64,000 nt of DNA from assembly GCF_007971525.1 (NCBI RefSeq), contig NZ_CP042437.1, positions 1,116,001 to 1,180,000 of the forward strand. Direction: 5' to 3'. The notes under the pieces were generated by a model that searched no databases, had not been told where the DNA came from, and saw nothing but the letters and a program-made list of their open reading frames with translations. The translations under genes and the position numbers were made by a program. Shown in pieces: positions 37,728 to 46,089 of this stretch; positions within the stretch are counted from its first letter, which is position 1; every line of letters begins with the position of its first letter. This DNA comes from Mucilaginibacter ginsenosidivorax (GTDB taxonomy: Bacteria; Bacteroidota; Bacteroidia; Sphingobacteriales; Sphingobacteriaceae).

Positions 37728-38486
37728 ATGACTTCAGACACCTACTTCAAATTCCGTGGCCGATTTGAGCTATTTCCTCATCGTTATGATATCGGCTGGC
37801 CAATATTTACAGACCGGATTTTTGGTTTAAATTTCTTTGTGGATAAGATCTATAAAATTGGGGAAGATGAATGTCCTTCGTTTTACAATCACCAATTAAA
37901 TCATTACCTGAAAGGGAACGCTGGCCAGGAAGAAGCTTTTTTCGATCATGTTTATGACATCATAACCACCAGGATCAAATTCTATAAAGGCTTAAAGCCG
38001 TCTGGTAGCCCCTATGCCAAAGGATTGATTCTTACAGCTAAGCTGGAAGTATTTCTGACATTCCTTAAAAGCATCGATCAGTGGCACAAAACACAGCCCT
38101 TGGAATCAGTCATCGCTGATAAAAATAAACAGATTGACCAGTTAGAAGCAAAAATCAAAGAACTGGAGAACCAGATTAGAGATTACGTTAAATATGAAGC
38201 CGGTGAAAAGATCGTCATCAGCAAGGATGGTCTGCCGGTGTTCATTGACCTGATCGATCAAATAAGGGATTTGAAGTTGCCGAACGATAATAAATTGGTA
38301 AACAGCCAAACGGCAAGTCCCTGGTATAAATTGATCGCCAAGAATTTTTTAAACGGAGATAAACCTATTGCTATAGGCACCGCCCAGAATTATTTCCCGG
38401 CCGATAAGGATAACCCGCCTCCGAAATACACGATCATCGCCGAAAAAGACAAACTCTTCAAAATTATACAAAAGCCTAAGAAATAG
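37728..38486 (+). CDS. Uncharacterised coiled-coil protein of the mobilizable element
   Basis: 252 residues, no signal peptide. The N-terminal part (1-120) has many aromatics (TYFKFRGRFELFPHRYD, YNHQLNHYLKGNAG). A coiled coil follows at about 125-160 (IADKNKQIDQLEAKIKELEN), and the C-terminal part contains a helical segment with AKNFLNGDKPIAIGTAQNYF resembling a DNA-associated tail. I do not recognise a family. It ends in an 11-bp perfect hairpin that overlaps its own stop codon. It is the first gene after the tRNA fragment and lies upstream of the HTH and mobilization genes, as cargo or accessory genes do in Bacteroidota mobilizable elements. Confidence 0.65.
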   Translation: MTSDTYFKFRGRFELFPHRYDIGWPIFTDRIFGLNFFVDKIYKIGEDECPSFYNHQLNHYLKGNAGQEEAFFDHVYDIITTRIKFYKGLKPSGSPYAKGLILTAKLEVFLTFLKSIDQWHKTQPLESVIADKNKQIDQLEAKIKELENQIRDYVKYEAGEKIVISKDGLPVFIDLIDQIRDLKLPNDNKLVNSQTASPWYKLIAKNFLNGDKPIAIGTAQNYFPADKDNPPPKYTIIAEKDKLFKIIQKPKK

Positions 38487-38494
38487 GCTTTTGT
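38468..38494 (+). terminator. Terminator overlapping the stop codon
   Basis: Perfect 11-bp stem (ACAAAAGCCTA / TAGGCTTTTGT) with a 5-nt loop and a T-rich tail; the TAG stop is inside the right arm. Confidence 0.85.
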
Positions 38495-38704
38495 CTTTTC
38501 ATCCGTGACCAAACGCCTCCAATGGTCATTCATTTTGCTGTTTTAGCCCTCACTTTTGAATCATTGTATTCAGTGGCTGGCATTCTATTGTTCCGCTGAA
38601 CAGGTTTAATAAGAAAGGAGGGCATCACCGTGCGAAACTAAAGGAGATTTAATAAACAAACATTTGGGGTCACCCTATTAAAGTCCCCAATTAATAAAAT
38701 AGGG

Positions 38705-38724
38705 CTTACCCAAATTTGGGCAAG
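38705..38724. promoter_or_regulatory. Palindrome upstream of the HTH gene, possible operator
   Basis: A perfect 12-bp palindrome CCCAAATTTGGG inside an extended one (CTT..AAG ends). Two more overlapping inverted repeats lie just before it (TTGGGG/CCCCAA and CCCTATT/AATAGGG, 38663-38704). The HTH gene starts 27 bp downstream, so self-regulation is possible. Confidence 0.5.
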
Positions 38725-38750
38725 AATTATTCACGAAAAAAATATCAACT

Positions 38751-39014
38751 ATGACAGCAATTGAATTGATCACTAAGGAGGATTTAAGGGAGTTTAAAGG
38801 GGAGTTATTGAAGGAGATCAAACAACTGGTGCAGCCGGGACAGGGGCAATCTAAGAAATGGCTGAAGAGTGCGGAGGTAAGAAAGCTATTGGGCATCTCA
38901 CCCGGCACACTTCAAAACTTAAGGATTAACGGTACACTACGTTTTACCAAAGTAGGCAGTATCATGTATTACAAACTGGAAGACATCAACAAGATCCTGG
39001 AGGGTGAAGGCTAA
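38751..39014 (+). CDS. HTH (MerR-like/excisionase-type) DNA-binding protein
   Basis: 87 residues. The second half is a winged HTH of the excisionase/MerR-like group: KKWLKSAEVRKLLGISPGTL with NLRINGTLRFTKVGS and YYKLEDINKILEG. Proteins of this size and type are regular residents of Bacteroidota mobilizable and conjugative elements, where they act as excision or transfer regulators. Its stop codon overlaps the start of the next gene by one base (TAATG), so the two are co-translated. A set of palindromes lies directly upstream. Confidence 0.85.
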   Translation: MTAIELITKEDLREFKGELLKEIKQLVQPGQGQSKKWLKSAEVRKLLGISPGTLQNLRINGTLRFTKVGSIMYYKLEDINKILEGEG

Positions 39015-39331
39015 TGAAATTGCAGAAGGATATTGTTAAAGAGCTGGCTGGCTATGCAAGCATGGTCAGGCGCATGGAAAAAGACCACCGGCTGCTGCCA
39101 ACTCATCTTAGTTTGTTCACGGGTTTGTTTGTTTGCTGGCAGCGGAATGGTTTTGTAAGTCCGTTTGATGTGACCCGGAAAGCGCTTATGGCGTTTTCCA
39201 AGGTCGCATCCATCGCAACGTATCACAAGTGTATCAAAGAACTCGATGAATATGGTTACATCCGCTATGAGCCGTCTTACCATCCCAAACTCGGCAGCCA
39301 GGTTTACTGGCCTGCAGGTTGGGAAGTTTAG
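39014..39331 (+). CDS. Winged-helix protein of the mobilizable element
   Basis: 105 residues. Helical N-terminus followed by a winged-helix pattern (LFTGLFVCWQRNGF, FDVTRKALMAFSKVASIATY, KCIKELDEYGYIRYEP). This looks like a small DNA-binding regulator or replication-associated protein of the type seen directly after HTH excisionase genes in Bacteroidota elements. It overlaps the previous stop by one base and is followed by the repeat- and palindrome-rich region that probably contains the origin of transfer. Binding there is an inference. Confidence 0.7.
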   Translation: MKLQKDIVKELAGYASMVRRMEKDHRLLPTHLSLFTGLFVCWQRNGFVSPFDVTRKALMAFSKVASIATYHKCIKELDEYGYIRYEPSYHPKLGSQVYWPAGWEV

Positions 39332-39715
39332 CCCGATACTTTGTATCGGTATAGCTGAATATCGGGCTATCTCAATAACTGTATATCGGGATAACTGGTT
39401 ATTCCGATATATGGATAGACAGCTATCCGGATATACAAAATCCGGTGCAGCCCCTGGCTGCACCGGTAATGATTTGCTTCGCAAATCAGGAAGAAAAGCG
39501 GTGGTCGCTTCGCGAAAGCGGAGGGAGCAAGCGGAAGTTGGGCAGAGCCCTACTTTGCTTGCCCTACGCTTCGCTACGGGGGTTTTACGTATCCTCCGGG
39601 GATACTTTAGGGCGTTTGCGCCTGTGAAATAAAAGAAAACAGGATACTCGGCGGTATCCTGTATATAGGAATAAAGGCATAGCTGCATAGACAGCTATTT
39701 GGTTGGTTTGAAAAT
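39332..39715. other. Repeat- and palindrome-rich region, candidate oriT
   Basis: No gene. 39334-39436 holds repeated words ATATCGGG (39360-39367 and 39393-39400) and their inverses (TTCCGATATA, TATCCGGATATA) at near-regular spacing, iteron-like. 39443-39463 is a perfect 7-bp hairpin GGTGCAG/CTGCACC; 39471-39487 is GATTTGC/GCAAATC; further GC-rich inverted pairs follow (CGCTTCGCGAAAGCG). The region lies just before the BtgA-type mobilization gene, where oriT usually is. Confidence 0.55.
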
Positions 39716-40273
39716 ATGAACATGGAAGATATCAATGTGAGATCAGTGAGATACCCGGTTACGGTAGATCAGAAGTTTGAAAAGATTGCCCTCAAACTGG
39801 GCAGGACAAAGCGGCAAGTGTTTATCCAGATGGTCGATTACTTTTATAAAAGCAAGAAAGATCCCCTGGACCTGAATGATGAATTATTAAAAAATGCACT
39901 GATGAAGAACCACCAGCAGTATATCGGTTTTATCCGAAACCAGGAGAATATGCTGCTCATTCCAATCAAAACGGAAATGGACAGGGTATCGGTATCACAA
40001 ACCAAAATCATCGAACGTTTTAATACGCAAATTCTTAAGGCGAATACAGACTTGTTAAATAATCAGCATGCCCTGGCGCAAAAGTTAACAGGAGTAGATG
40101 CATTAATGGAAACGATTTCGAAAAACCAAAAGAGCAAGGAACACCTAAAAAAACAGTTCCTGTTTATCCTTGACGGTTATATCAAATCCAGGGAGGCTTT
40201 CGGGATGATGACATCGGCCAGGGAAAAAGATGAGCTGATAACTGTTACCAGGTCACAGGTCAGTTTACTTTAA
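39716..40273 (+). CDS. BfmA/BtgA-type mobilization accessory protein
   Basis: 185 residues. The N-terminus is a ribbon-helix-helix-like segment (VRSVRYPVTVDQKFEKIALK, LGRTKRQVFIQMVDYFYKS) typical of BtgA/BfmA relaxosome proteins of Bacteroides mobilizable plasmids and transposons. The rest is helical and probably coiled-coil (about 90-165). These proteins bind oriT beside the relaxase. The gene follows the palindrome-rich region and precedes the DUF5712 relaxase by 42 bp. ATG 39722 is an alternative start. Confidence 0.82.
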   Translation: MNMEDINVRSVRYPVTVDQKFEKIALKLGRTKRQVFIQMVDYFYKSKKDPLDLNDELLKNALMKNHQQYIGFIRNQENMLLIPIKTEMDRVSVSQTKIIERFNTQILKANTDLLNNQHALAQKLTGVDALMETISKNQKSKEHLKKQFLFILDGYIKSREAFGMMTSAREKDELITVTRSQVSLL

Positions 40274-40288
40274 TCATGTATTTTAACG

Positions 40289-40312
40289 CTCCCTTGTAGG
40301 GGGTTAGGGGGC
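40289..40312 (+). repeat. CCCTT..GGGGG mini-element, copy 1
   Basis: CTCCCTTGTAGGGGG then TTAGGGGGC. It belongs to the same short family as 55423-55451 and 59935-59959. It ends 3 bp before the relaxase start codon and therefore covers its ribosome-binding region. Confidence 0.6.
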
Positions 40313-40315
40313 AAT

Positions 40316-41290
40316 ATGTTTATCAATATTACAGACAGCAAAGAAGCGGCGAATAAAGGAAGCAGTGCGGGACTGGTAAATTATCTGGAAAAAGAAAACA
40401 GGATTGGTCATAAGCAGGAACCAGAATACTGGTTTAACGGACAGAAGATCAGGATCGAGCCTTATGAGGTCATGCGCAGTATCGATAATAATGTTGCCAA
40501 GCTGGGCAAAGACGATGCTAAGTTCTTCCTGGTCAATATCAGCCCGAGCCAGAAAGAGATCAGGTTTCTGAAAGAACAGTATGGCGAGGAGGGTGCTAAA
40601 GAACAAATGAAAGGCTTTGCAGTCAGGGTGATGGATGCCTACGCAAAAAACTTTAACCGGGATGGTGTGAATAATAACGAAGACTTGTTATGGTTCGCTA
40701 AGCTGGAAAACTACCGTTACTACAGCTATACCGACCCGGAGGTAAAACAAGGTTTGAAACAGCGGGGCGAACGTAAAGAGGGTGAGCAAATGCATGTTCA
40801 GGTTATCGTAAGCCGTAAGGATATAACCAATAAGATCAAGCTTAGCCCGATGAATACCTCAAGAGGTAAAAATGCAGAGCATTCTAAAAAGATGGGGCAG
40901 TTTGACCGGGTGGCATTTAAACAGAGCGGTGAATCTCTTTTTGACAGCCTGTTTGGATTTGACAGGCAGCTTAAAGATACGATGGCATATGCCAATGTTC
41001 AGAAGAATGGCGAGTTATCACAGCGGGAACAATTAGGTGTGTTGGCCGAAGGAGCTTCGCGTAATTATCAAAGCAGGTCGGTTGCTAATGAACTTGCCCG
41101 GGGTGTAGCAGATGGTCTTTTTGCAACGTCGGCCAGTATGCTTTCGGCAGTTGGTAAAACAACGATAAGTTTCCTGGAAGTGATGCTGGAACCAATATAT
41201 ACAGGTGGTGCTAATATTGTCCCGGAAAGCGAGATGCAGAAAAAGAAAAAACGAAAGAAAAAATACCAGGGCCAACAGGTGTCGCGTTGA
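40316..41290 (+). CDS. DUF5712-family mobilization relaxase
   Basis: 324 residues. N-terminal catalytic-type domain: MFINITDSKEAANKGSSAGL, YWFNGQKIRIEPYEVMR, DAKFFLVNISPSQKEI, then the metal-site-like segment GEQMHVQVIVSRKD near residue 165, which matches the HxHxxV..RxD region of relaxases although only one His is clear. A basic tail (KKKKRKKKY) closes the protein. DUF5712 proteins pair with BtgA in Bacteroidota elements and nick oriT for transfer by a helper conjugation system. No type IV secretion or coupling genes are present, so the element would depend on a helper. Confidence 0.78.
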   Translation: MFINITDSKEAANKGSSAGLVNYLEKENRIGHKQEPEYWFNGQKIRIEPYEVMRSIDNNVAKLGKDDAKFFLVNISPSQKEIRFLKEQYGEEGAKEQMKGFAVRVMDAYAKNFNRDGVNNNEDLLWFAKLENYRYYSYTDPEVKQGLKQRGERKEGEQMHVQVIVSRKDITNKIKLSPMNTSRGKNAEHSKKMGQFDRVAFKQSGESLFDSLFGFDRQLKDTMAYANVQKNGELSQREQLGVLAEGASRNYQSRSVANELARGVADGLFATSASMLSAVGKTTISFLEVMLEPIYTGGANIVPESEMQKKKKRKKKYQGQQVSR

Positions 41291-42078
41291 ACAAGGGCAC
41301 TGATGCTATAACAAATAGATATTTTTTTTGACAGAGGAAAGTGGCCTTGCAGCTGCGGCAGGTGGCTTCATTACACCACGCGCTTCGCTCCGGGTTCCAT
41401 TACGCCGCCAGCCTCGCCGTCGCACAGGAGTGCATTCGTTCCTCATACACACCTGCCTCCCCCGCGCGCGGGTTATCGGTTAGTCACAGCACCGCGGTCA
41501 CAAAATTAGCTCACGCAGGAAAACGGTAAAGGGTATATAAACGGGGCAGGGTTGTTTGTTTTTTGGCTTGCCCCGCCCTTGACCGTTTTCCTGCTTTAAG
41601 CTCCGGTTGTTTAAGCGGTGCAATGACTGGGTGTGCGCAAATTCGATTGGGACTATTGACCTATAAAACAGCGAATGCCCTTTCGATGAAAGGGCACTCG
41701 CAAAGTAAAATTTATTGGTTTCTTTGTGAGCCTGCTTTATCTCTTCTAAGTCTCCAAACCATTTTTCCATAGGATTGATATGAGTTCTTTTGTATTATTA
41801 GCAAGATGCACGTCCCAACTTGCTCTTCCAAAATGGAATAGCAAGTTTTTAAATTCGTCATACCTAAGGCGCAATTTAAAATCGTCAGGAACCGTTCAAT
41901 GTTACTTACGAACGCTTTCTCTAAAGTCATTATGGTAATATTGCTGAGCCATATGATATCTTCGCCAAACATATTTCTTTGACTTTTGATACAACAGATT
42001 TTGTTGAAATTGAATTCATCAGGAACCATCATTTTCGATAATTCAAACTTTAATCAATAGTTGATGGGACCATATTAA
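41291..42078. other. Gene-free, GC-rich end of the mobilization region
   Basis: 788 bp between the relaxase and the integrase. The first 300 bp is clearly richer in G and C than its surroundings and contains the large hairpin at 41515-41594. Three short frames on the minus strand (for example 41712-42032) show no family features. One stretch (FGDLEEIKQAHKETNKFYFA, near 41700-41760) may be a worn remnant of a longer gene. Confidence 0.45.
41515..41594. repeat. Large imperfect cruciform with nested hairpin
   Basis: Outer arms 41515-41533 and 41576-41594 pair over 19 bp with one mismatch (GCAGGAAAACGGT and its complement at the ends). An inner pair CGGGGCA/TGCCCCG flanks a T-rich loop. It is 225 bp downstream of the relaxase gene. 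Confidence 0.75.
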
Positions 42079-43332
42079 CTAACCTAACATAATCTTTTGG
42101 TCAGGAATAAATTTCTTTTTAGCCAACGTTTTCTTCAGCGTGACCATGTCTTCGGTTACCTTGATAGCCAGTACCTTGGCATAATGCTGTGTTTGCTTTA
42201 GACTCTTGTGTCCCATCATTTTACTGATGGTTTCCATTGGAACATTATTTGCTAAAGTCACCGTTGTAGCGAATGAATTTCTGGCCATTTTGGAAGTAAG
42301 TTCCTTATTTACCTTACAGGTATCAGCAATTTCTTTTAGATATGAATTATACTTTTGGTTACTCAACACTGGTAATAGCATATCTTTTGCTAAACACGTC
42401 GCATCATCCTGGTATTTTTTTAAAATCAGAAGTGCAATTGGCAATAGTGGTATCGCTGCCGGTGTCCCTGTCTTTTGCCTGTTCTTATAAATTCTTAGTT
42501 CACTGTTATGGGCCAAGGTTACTTCGGAACGTTTCAATTGCTTGACATCAATGAAGGAAAGACCGGTAAAACAACAAAAGACGAACAGATCTCTTACTCG
42601 GGACAATCGTTCATTCTGGATGTTTTTAGATGCTATTCGCTGAATTTCTTCTTTATCCAGGTAGACAGTATCCACATCTTCTCTTGTCATCTCAAACTTG
42701 GCGAATGGATCCCCTACCAGCCATCCGTTATCCACGCAATCCAATACAATCTTTTTCATATTGGCAATGTTTTTCAATGCTGAATTATGGTTAAGTTCTA
42801 AATCTGTACGATACCAGTTATATAGCTTCTTAATGAATTCCAAGTCCAGTGAGCGGATATTGATATCGTCAACTTTATAGATGACCTTAATAAATTTGCA
42901 GGTATGTTTATAGGATGTGTTAAAATTAGTATAAGTCCCTTTAGCGACACCTTTACCAATCATTTTCTTTAAGTCTTTGTTATGCACTTCGAACAACAAA
43001 AGCAACATCCACTTCCGCTCATTAATCCCGGATAACAATTCTACTATTGCTAAAGATGTTACCACTTTACCCCGGTCGATCAAATGCTTCCTCGCATCGT
43101 ACGCTTTATTTTGCATAACATCAAGGAACTCGTTAAGTGCTTTTGCATCTTCTTTATTGCCGATGGCACGGTTCCCTTTTGAATTCCATCTGGAAGGAAG
43201 CCAGGAACGTTTAATAGAAACGTCTTTGGAAACACCGTCTACAGTAATCTTGAGGTAGATATACATTTCACCCCCATCATAATTTCTTGGCTGTTTTAAA
43301 AAAAACATTAAGCCTAAACTTTTTTCTAACAT
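42079..43332 (-). CDS. Tyrosine site-specific integrase of the mobilizable element
   Basis: 417 residues. N-terminal arm-binding domain (YIYLKITVDGVSKDVSIKRS, WLPSRWN), SAM-like core-binding domain (about 110-205) and catalytic domain (about 215-400). Nucleophile Tyr384 lies in TQHYAKV; Arg351 in KMARNSFATT with GHKSLKQT between them; catalytic Lys in KTGTPAAIPL. The first catalytic Arg is replaced: the motif reads CFTGLSFIDV, with Ser where Arg is usual. This is also known from IntDOT-type integrases of Bacteroidota and is probably tolerated. The His of HxxR is Lys here. The integrase lies 250 bp from an intact tRNA-Ser gene but on the far side of that tRNA's terminator. Confidence 0.92.
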   Translation of the reverse strand: MLEKSLGLMFFLKQPRNYDGGEMYIYLKITVDGVSKDVSIKRSWLPSRWNSKGNRAIGNKEDAKALNEFLDVMQNKAYDARKHLIDRGKVVTSLAIVELLSGINERKWMLLLLFEVHNKDLKKMIGKGVAKGTYTNFNTSYKHTCKFIKVIYKVDDINIRSLDLEFIKKLYNWYRTDLELNHNSALKNIANMKKIVLDCVDNGWLVGDPFAKFEMTREDVDTVYLDKEEIQRIASKNIQNERLSRVRDLFVFCCFTGLSFIDVKQLKRSEVTLAHNSELRIYKNRQKTGTPAAIPLLPIALLILKKYQDDATCLAKDMLLPVLSNQKYNSYLKEIADTCKVNKELTSKMARNSFATTVTLANNVPMETISKMMGHKSLKQTQHYAKVLAIKVTEDMVTLKKTLAKKKFIPDQKIMLG

Positions 43333-43432
43333 AACGAAAGATTTTTAAGTGAATAAATATCGAAATGCAGCGGCAAAAAGTCAAGATGTTTAATGATCGA
43401 ACATGTTGTAAATCAGATTATTACATCATTTA

Positions 43433-43468
43433 CATGGCGTCTTTTTTTGATGAAAAAAAGACGCCATG
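43433..43468. repeat. Perfect 16-bp hairpin between integrase and tRNA-Ser
   Basis: Arms CATGGCGTCTTTTTTT and AAAAAAAGACGCCATG are exactly complementary around a 4-nt loop. It is 100 bp upstream of the integrase start and could be a terminator, an integrase site or the element boundary. Confidence 0.7.
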
Positions 43469-43525
43469 GATGTCGCTCATTTTCTTTGCGAATTCGTGTA
43501 TGTTTTGGTTAACTCACGGCAACAA

Positions 43526-43558
43526 AAAAGCCTGTAAATCTATGATTTACAGGCTTTT
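43526..43558 (-). terminator. Terminator of tRNA-Ser
   Basis: Perfect 15-bp stem (AAAAGCCTGTAAATC / GATTTACAGGCTTTT) with a 3-nt loop and a T run on the minus strand, 24 bp after the tRNA 3' end. Confidence 0.85.
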
Positions 43559-43582
43559 GGTGTTTTTTGACTATTCAATCAG

Positions 43583-43669
43583 CGGTGAGGGAGGGATTCG
43601 AACCCTCGGTACAGTTTCCCGTACGTCAGTTTAGCAAACTGATCCTTTCGGCCTCTCAGGCACCTCACC
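43583..43669 (-). tRNA. tRNA-Ser (anticodon GCU)
   Basis: 87 nt. Acceptor arms GGTGAGG and CCTCACC pair perfectly with discriminator G. The anticodon arm reads CAGTTTGCTAAACTG, giving anticodon GCU. A long variable arm (ACGTACGGGAAACTGTACC) marks a class II tRNA, and the T-arm is GAGGGTTCGAATCCCTC. CCA is not encoded. All stems are intact, so the nearby element has not disrupted it. Confidence 0.97.
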
Positions 43670-43751
43670 AGTATTTTTTAAACTTGTCCCCCGTTTTCGG
43701 GATTGCAAATATAGTAATTCATGTTTCCCGTCAAAAAAAAAGTTCGGATTT

Positions 43752-45821
43752 TTAATAATCTATCCGCACGTGGTAAATGCTCATCAGCATTCGCTTAAAT
43801 ATTTCTTTAATGGTTTCTATATCTTTCAAGGTTATATTACTGTCTTTCAACTGGTTCTGATCCAGCTTATATTTTACAATCCTATCTACCAAAACACTTA
43901 TCGATTCTTCATCAGGCTCCTTTAATGAGCGCGAAGCGGCCTCAACCGAGTCGGCAAGCATCAAAACGCCGGCCTCTTTGGTGAAAGGGATAGGCCCGGG
44001 GTACCTAAAAATGTTCTCGTTGATGAATTTTTCGGGAAAATTCTTCAATGACGACTGGTAAAAATAGTCAACCCGGGTATTACCATGGTGGGTACGGATA
44101 AAATCGATAATAACTTCGGGCAGGTTTGCTTTACGCGCCATCTCAATCCCTTTGCTTACGTGACGAATAATTACCTGCGCACTCTCTTCATAAGGCAACT
44201 TATCATGAGGGTTAAAACCCGAGGTTTGGTTTTCAATAAAAAACAGCGGGTTTTCCATTTTACCAATATCGTGGTACAAGGCACCGGCCCTAACCAGTAA
44301 CGCGTTGCCTCCTATACTATAAATGGCATTCTCGGCCAAATTAGCTACCTGTAACGAATGCTGAAAGGTGCCAGGTGCCGTAAACGCCAGTTCGCGCAGT
44401 AAAGGCGCGTTGGTGTTTGTAAGCTCGATAAGCGTAATATCCGAGGTAAGCGAAAATATCTTCTCAAAAATATAAATCATTGGGTAGGCCAGCAGGGTAA
44501 GCAGCACGCTCACTACAAAAGGCAAAAAATCCATCCAGTCAATCTCCAGGAAGGTACCTTCCCTGATAAACGAAATGCCCAGGAAAGCCACAGAATAGGT
44601 GAACACGATAATGCCGGCCGAAATAAGGAACTGCTCGCGGCGGATAAGATTTTTGATACTATAAATAGACACCATTCCGGCGGTTATTTCATAGTAAGCA
44701 AATTCAAAGCTATTGGGCACAAAAAAGCCCGCAATTAAAACCACCAGCAAATGAATATTAAGCGCCAAACGGGTATCAAACAAAATGCGGATGATGATTG
44801 GCACTATACAATACGGTATGTAATAAAGGTTTACCGGGAACTGGAATTTAATAGCGGCCGACAGCGTGGCCAGCATGGCCGTAATTACCAGCAATATTAA
44901 ACTTACCAGGCGGTTATCGGCATAAATATCCTTACGAAAAAGGTAAAGGAATATCATGAGTAACGATATGGCTATAGATACCAGCAAAAACTGCCCAAGC
45001 AGCACCAATACGTGGTTACCGTTTACGCGGGCATTATTTTCAAAAGCCTTTTTATACGATTCAAGTTTTTGATAAACATCATCATTAATAATAGAGCCTT
45101 TATAAACTATTACCTCACCCTTTTGTACCATTCCGCGGGTGATAGACAGGCCGTCGTACACTTCTTTTTCCAGCCTTACGGTAAGGTTATCATCATAGCT
45201 TAAATTATTCTGGATGCGGTTTTGCAACAAATCGAGCATAAAAGCCCTGTCAATATCTGTTCGCTTACTCAATACCTTATCGCAATAAGCCAGGGCGCTT
45301 TCTTTAGTGAAAAGGGTATTGGTGTTTTTATCGGTTGCTACGTTTTTATTTAAAATAGTAATGGGATAGTTGTTGGTATGTTGCAGGTATTTATCATTGA
45401 GTTTTAAAATGCCTGTTTCATACAAATTTGTTAACAAGGCTATTCCGGCATCAATATATTTCGATTTAAGTTTATCATTAATCCCCGCGTTATGCCACTT
45501 GATTTCCAAATCAGTTTTAAAACCGTCTATCTGCTGGCCTCCCGCGGCAGCGTCAAGCTGGTATACCGGGGTAATGCTTTCGTAAGCAGTCTTCTTTTCG
45601 TTATCAATTTCCTGTGGGGTTTTCAGGATAGCAAAATTATAGGGCGATACCAGGTCCTTTTGGTTCCAGATGCGTCCTTTTTCGTACTCATAACTAAATT
45701 TAGCCTGCTTGGGTAAAAAGAAAACGATAAGGCAGATGCTCACCAGCATCATCAAAAACTTAACGTTGCGGGCATATTTGCGCATTAAGGCTTTTTGCCG
45801 CGAGGTAGATAGTTTTGCCAT
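43752..45821 (-). CDS. PgpH-like 7TM-HD cyclic-di-AMP phosphodiesterase
   Basis: 689 residues from the ATG at 45821 (MAKLSTSRQK); the frame runs 6 codons further up. An N-terminal membrane anchor (FLMMLVSICLIVFFLP) precedes an extracytoplasmic 7TM-HDED domain (about 45-270). Seven membrane segments follow (about 275-475), then a cytoplasmic HD domain with His517-Asp518 in ALYHDIGKMENP and downstream RTHHGNTRVDYF. This is the PgpH architecture; Listeria PgpH degrades c-di-AMP. All HD metal-binding residues are present. The gene stands alone, downstream of the tRNA and upstream of the SPFH operon, which diverges from it. Confidence 0.92.
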   Translation of the reverse strand: MAKLSTSRQKALMRKYARNVKFLMMLVSICLIVFFLPKQAKFSYEYEKGRIWNQKDLVSPYNFAILKTPQEIDNEKKTAYESITPVYQLDAAAGGQQIDGFKTDLEIKWHNAGINDKLKSKYIDAGIALLTNLYETGILKLNDKYLQHTNNYPITILNKNVATDKNTNTLFTKESALAYCDKVLSKRTDIDRAFMLDLLQNRIQNNLSYDDNLTVRLEKEVYDGLSITRGMVQKGEVIVYKGSIINDDVYQKLESYKKAFENNARVNGNHVLVLLGQFLLVSIAISLLMIFLYLFRKDIYADNRLVSLILLVITAMLATLSAAIKFQFPVNLYYIPYCIVPIIIRILFDTRLALNIHLLVVLIAGFFVPNSFEFAYYEITAGMVSIYSIKNLIRREQFLISAGIIVFTYSVAFLGISFIREGTFLEIDWMDFLPFVVSVLLTLLAYPMIYIFEKIFSLTSDITLIELTNTNAPLLRELAFTAPGTFQHSLQVANLAENAIYSIGGNALLVRAGALYHDIGKMENPLFFIENQTSGFNPHDKLPYEESAQVIIRHVSKGIEMARKANLPEVIIDFIRTHHGNTRVDYFYQSSLKNFPEKFINENIFRYPGPIPFTKEAGVLMLADSVEAASRSLKEPDEESISVLVDRIVKYKLDQNQLKDSNITLKDIETIKEIFKRMLMSIYHVRIDY

Positions 45822-45858
45822 GTATGTAATTAACCGCACAAAAATAAGTTTTTTGTGT

Positions 45859-46018
45859 GAGAGTTAAGAATGAGAGTCAATCAGAGTCAAGAATCAAGAG
45901 TCAAGAATCAAGACAGGAACTTATAAGCCGGGCATCCTGCAAGCCTTATTTACATTATGCCTGATTTCTCAAATTACGCCTTTTCATCTTGACTCTTGAT
46001 TCTTAACTCTTGACTCTC
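45859..46018. repeat. Mirror-repeat locus 1 (GAGTCAAGAATCAA word)
   Basis: Left arm 45859-45914 is built from GAGTCAAGAATCAA-type words; right arm 45987-46018 is the same words on the other strand (TCTTGACTCTTGATTC). The spacer is 72 bp of unrelated sequence. It lies between pgpH and the SPFH promoter. Confidence 0.75.
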
Positions 46019-46025
46019 TTTTTAA

Positions 46026-46058
46026 TTTGTTTTTACAAATTAAAAAATGATATCTTTG
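46026..46058 (+). promoter_or_regulatory. Promoter of the SPFH operon
   Basis: TTTG (46026-46029), 21 bp spacer, TATCTTTG (46051-46058): both parts match the Bacteroidota -33/-7 consensus. It is 31 bp before the SPFH start codon. Confidence 0.75.
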
Positions 46059-46069
46059 TGATATCATTT
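46045..46069. promoter_or_regulatory. Palindromic operator over the SPFH -7 box
   Basis: Perfect arms AAATGATATC and GATATCATTT around TTTGT. The -7 box is inside the palindrome, so a bound dimer would block RNA polymerase. The operon encodes a ribbon-helix-helix protein that could be the ligand. Confidence 0.7.
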
Positions 46070-46089
46070 TAAAATCAAACTAAATCACC

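Noticed and set aside
39334..39436. Possible CRISPR array
   Set aside because: Repeated words are only 8-12 bp, partly inverted, with no spacers of constant length and no cas genes in the window.
41341..41529. 62-codon frame after the relaxase gene
   Set aside because: Produced by GC-rich repeat-like DNA; overlaps the large cruciform and has no family features.
43365..43634. 89-codon frame running into tRNA-Ser
   Set aside because: The tail (GEGGIRTLGTV) is the usual false translation of a tRNA-Ser gene.
43583..43669. tRNA-Ser as the attachment site of the mobilizable element
   Set aside because: The tRNA and its terminator are intact and no copy of its 3' end is found at the other side of the element.
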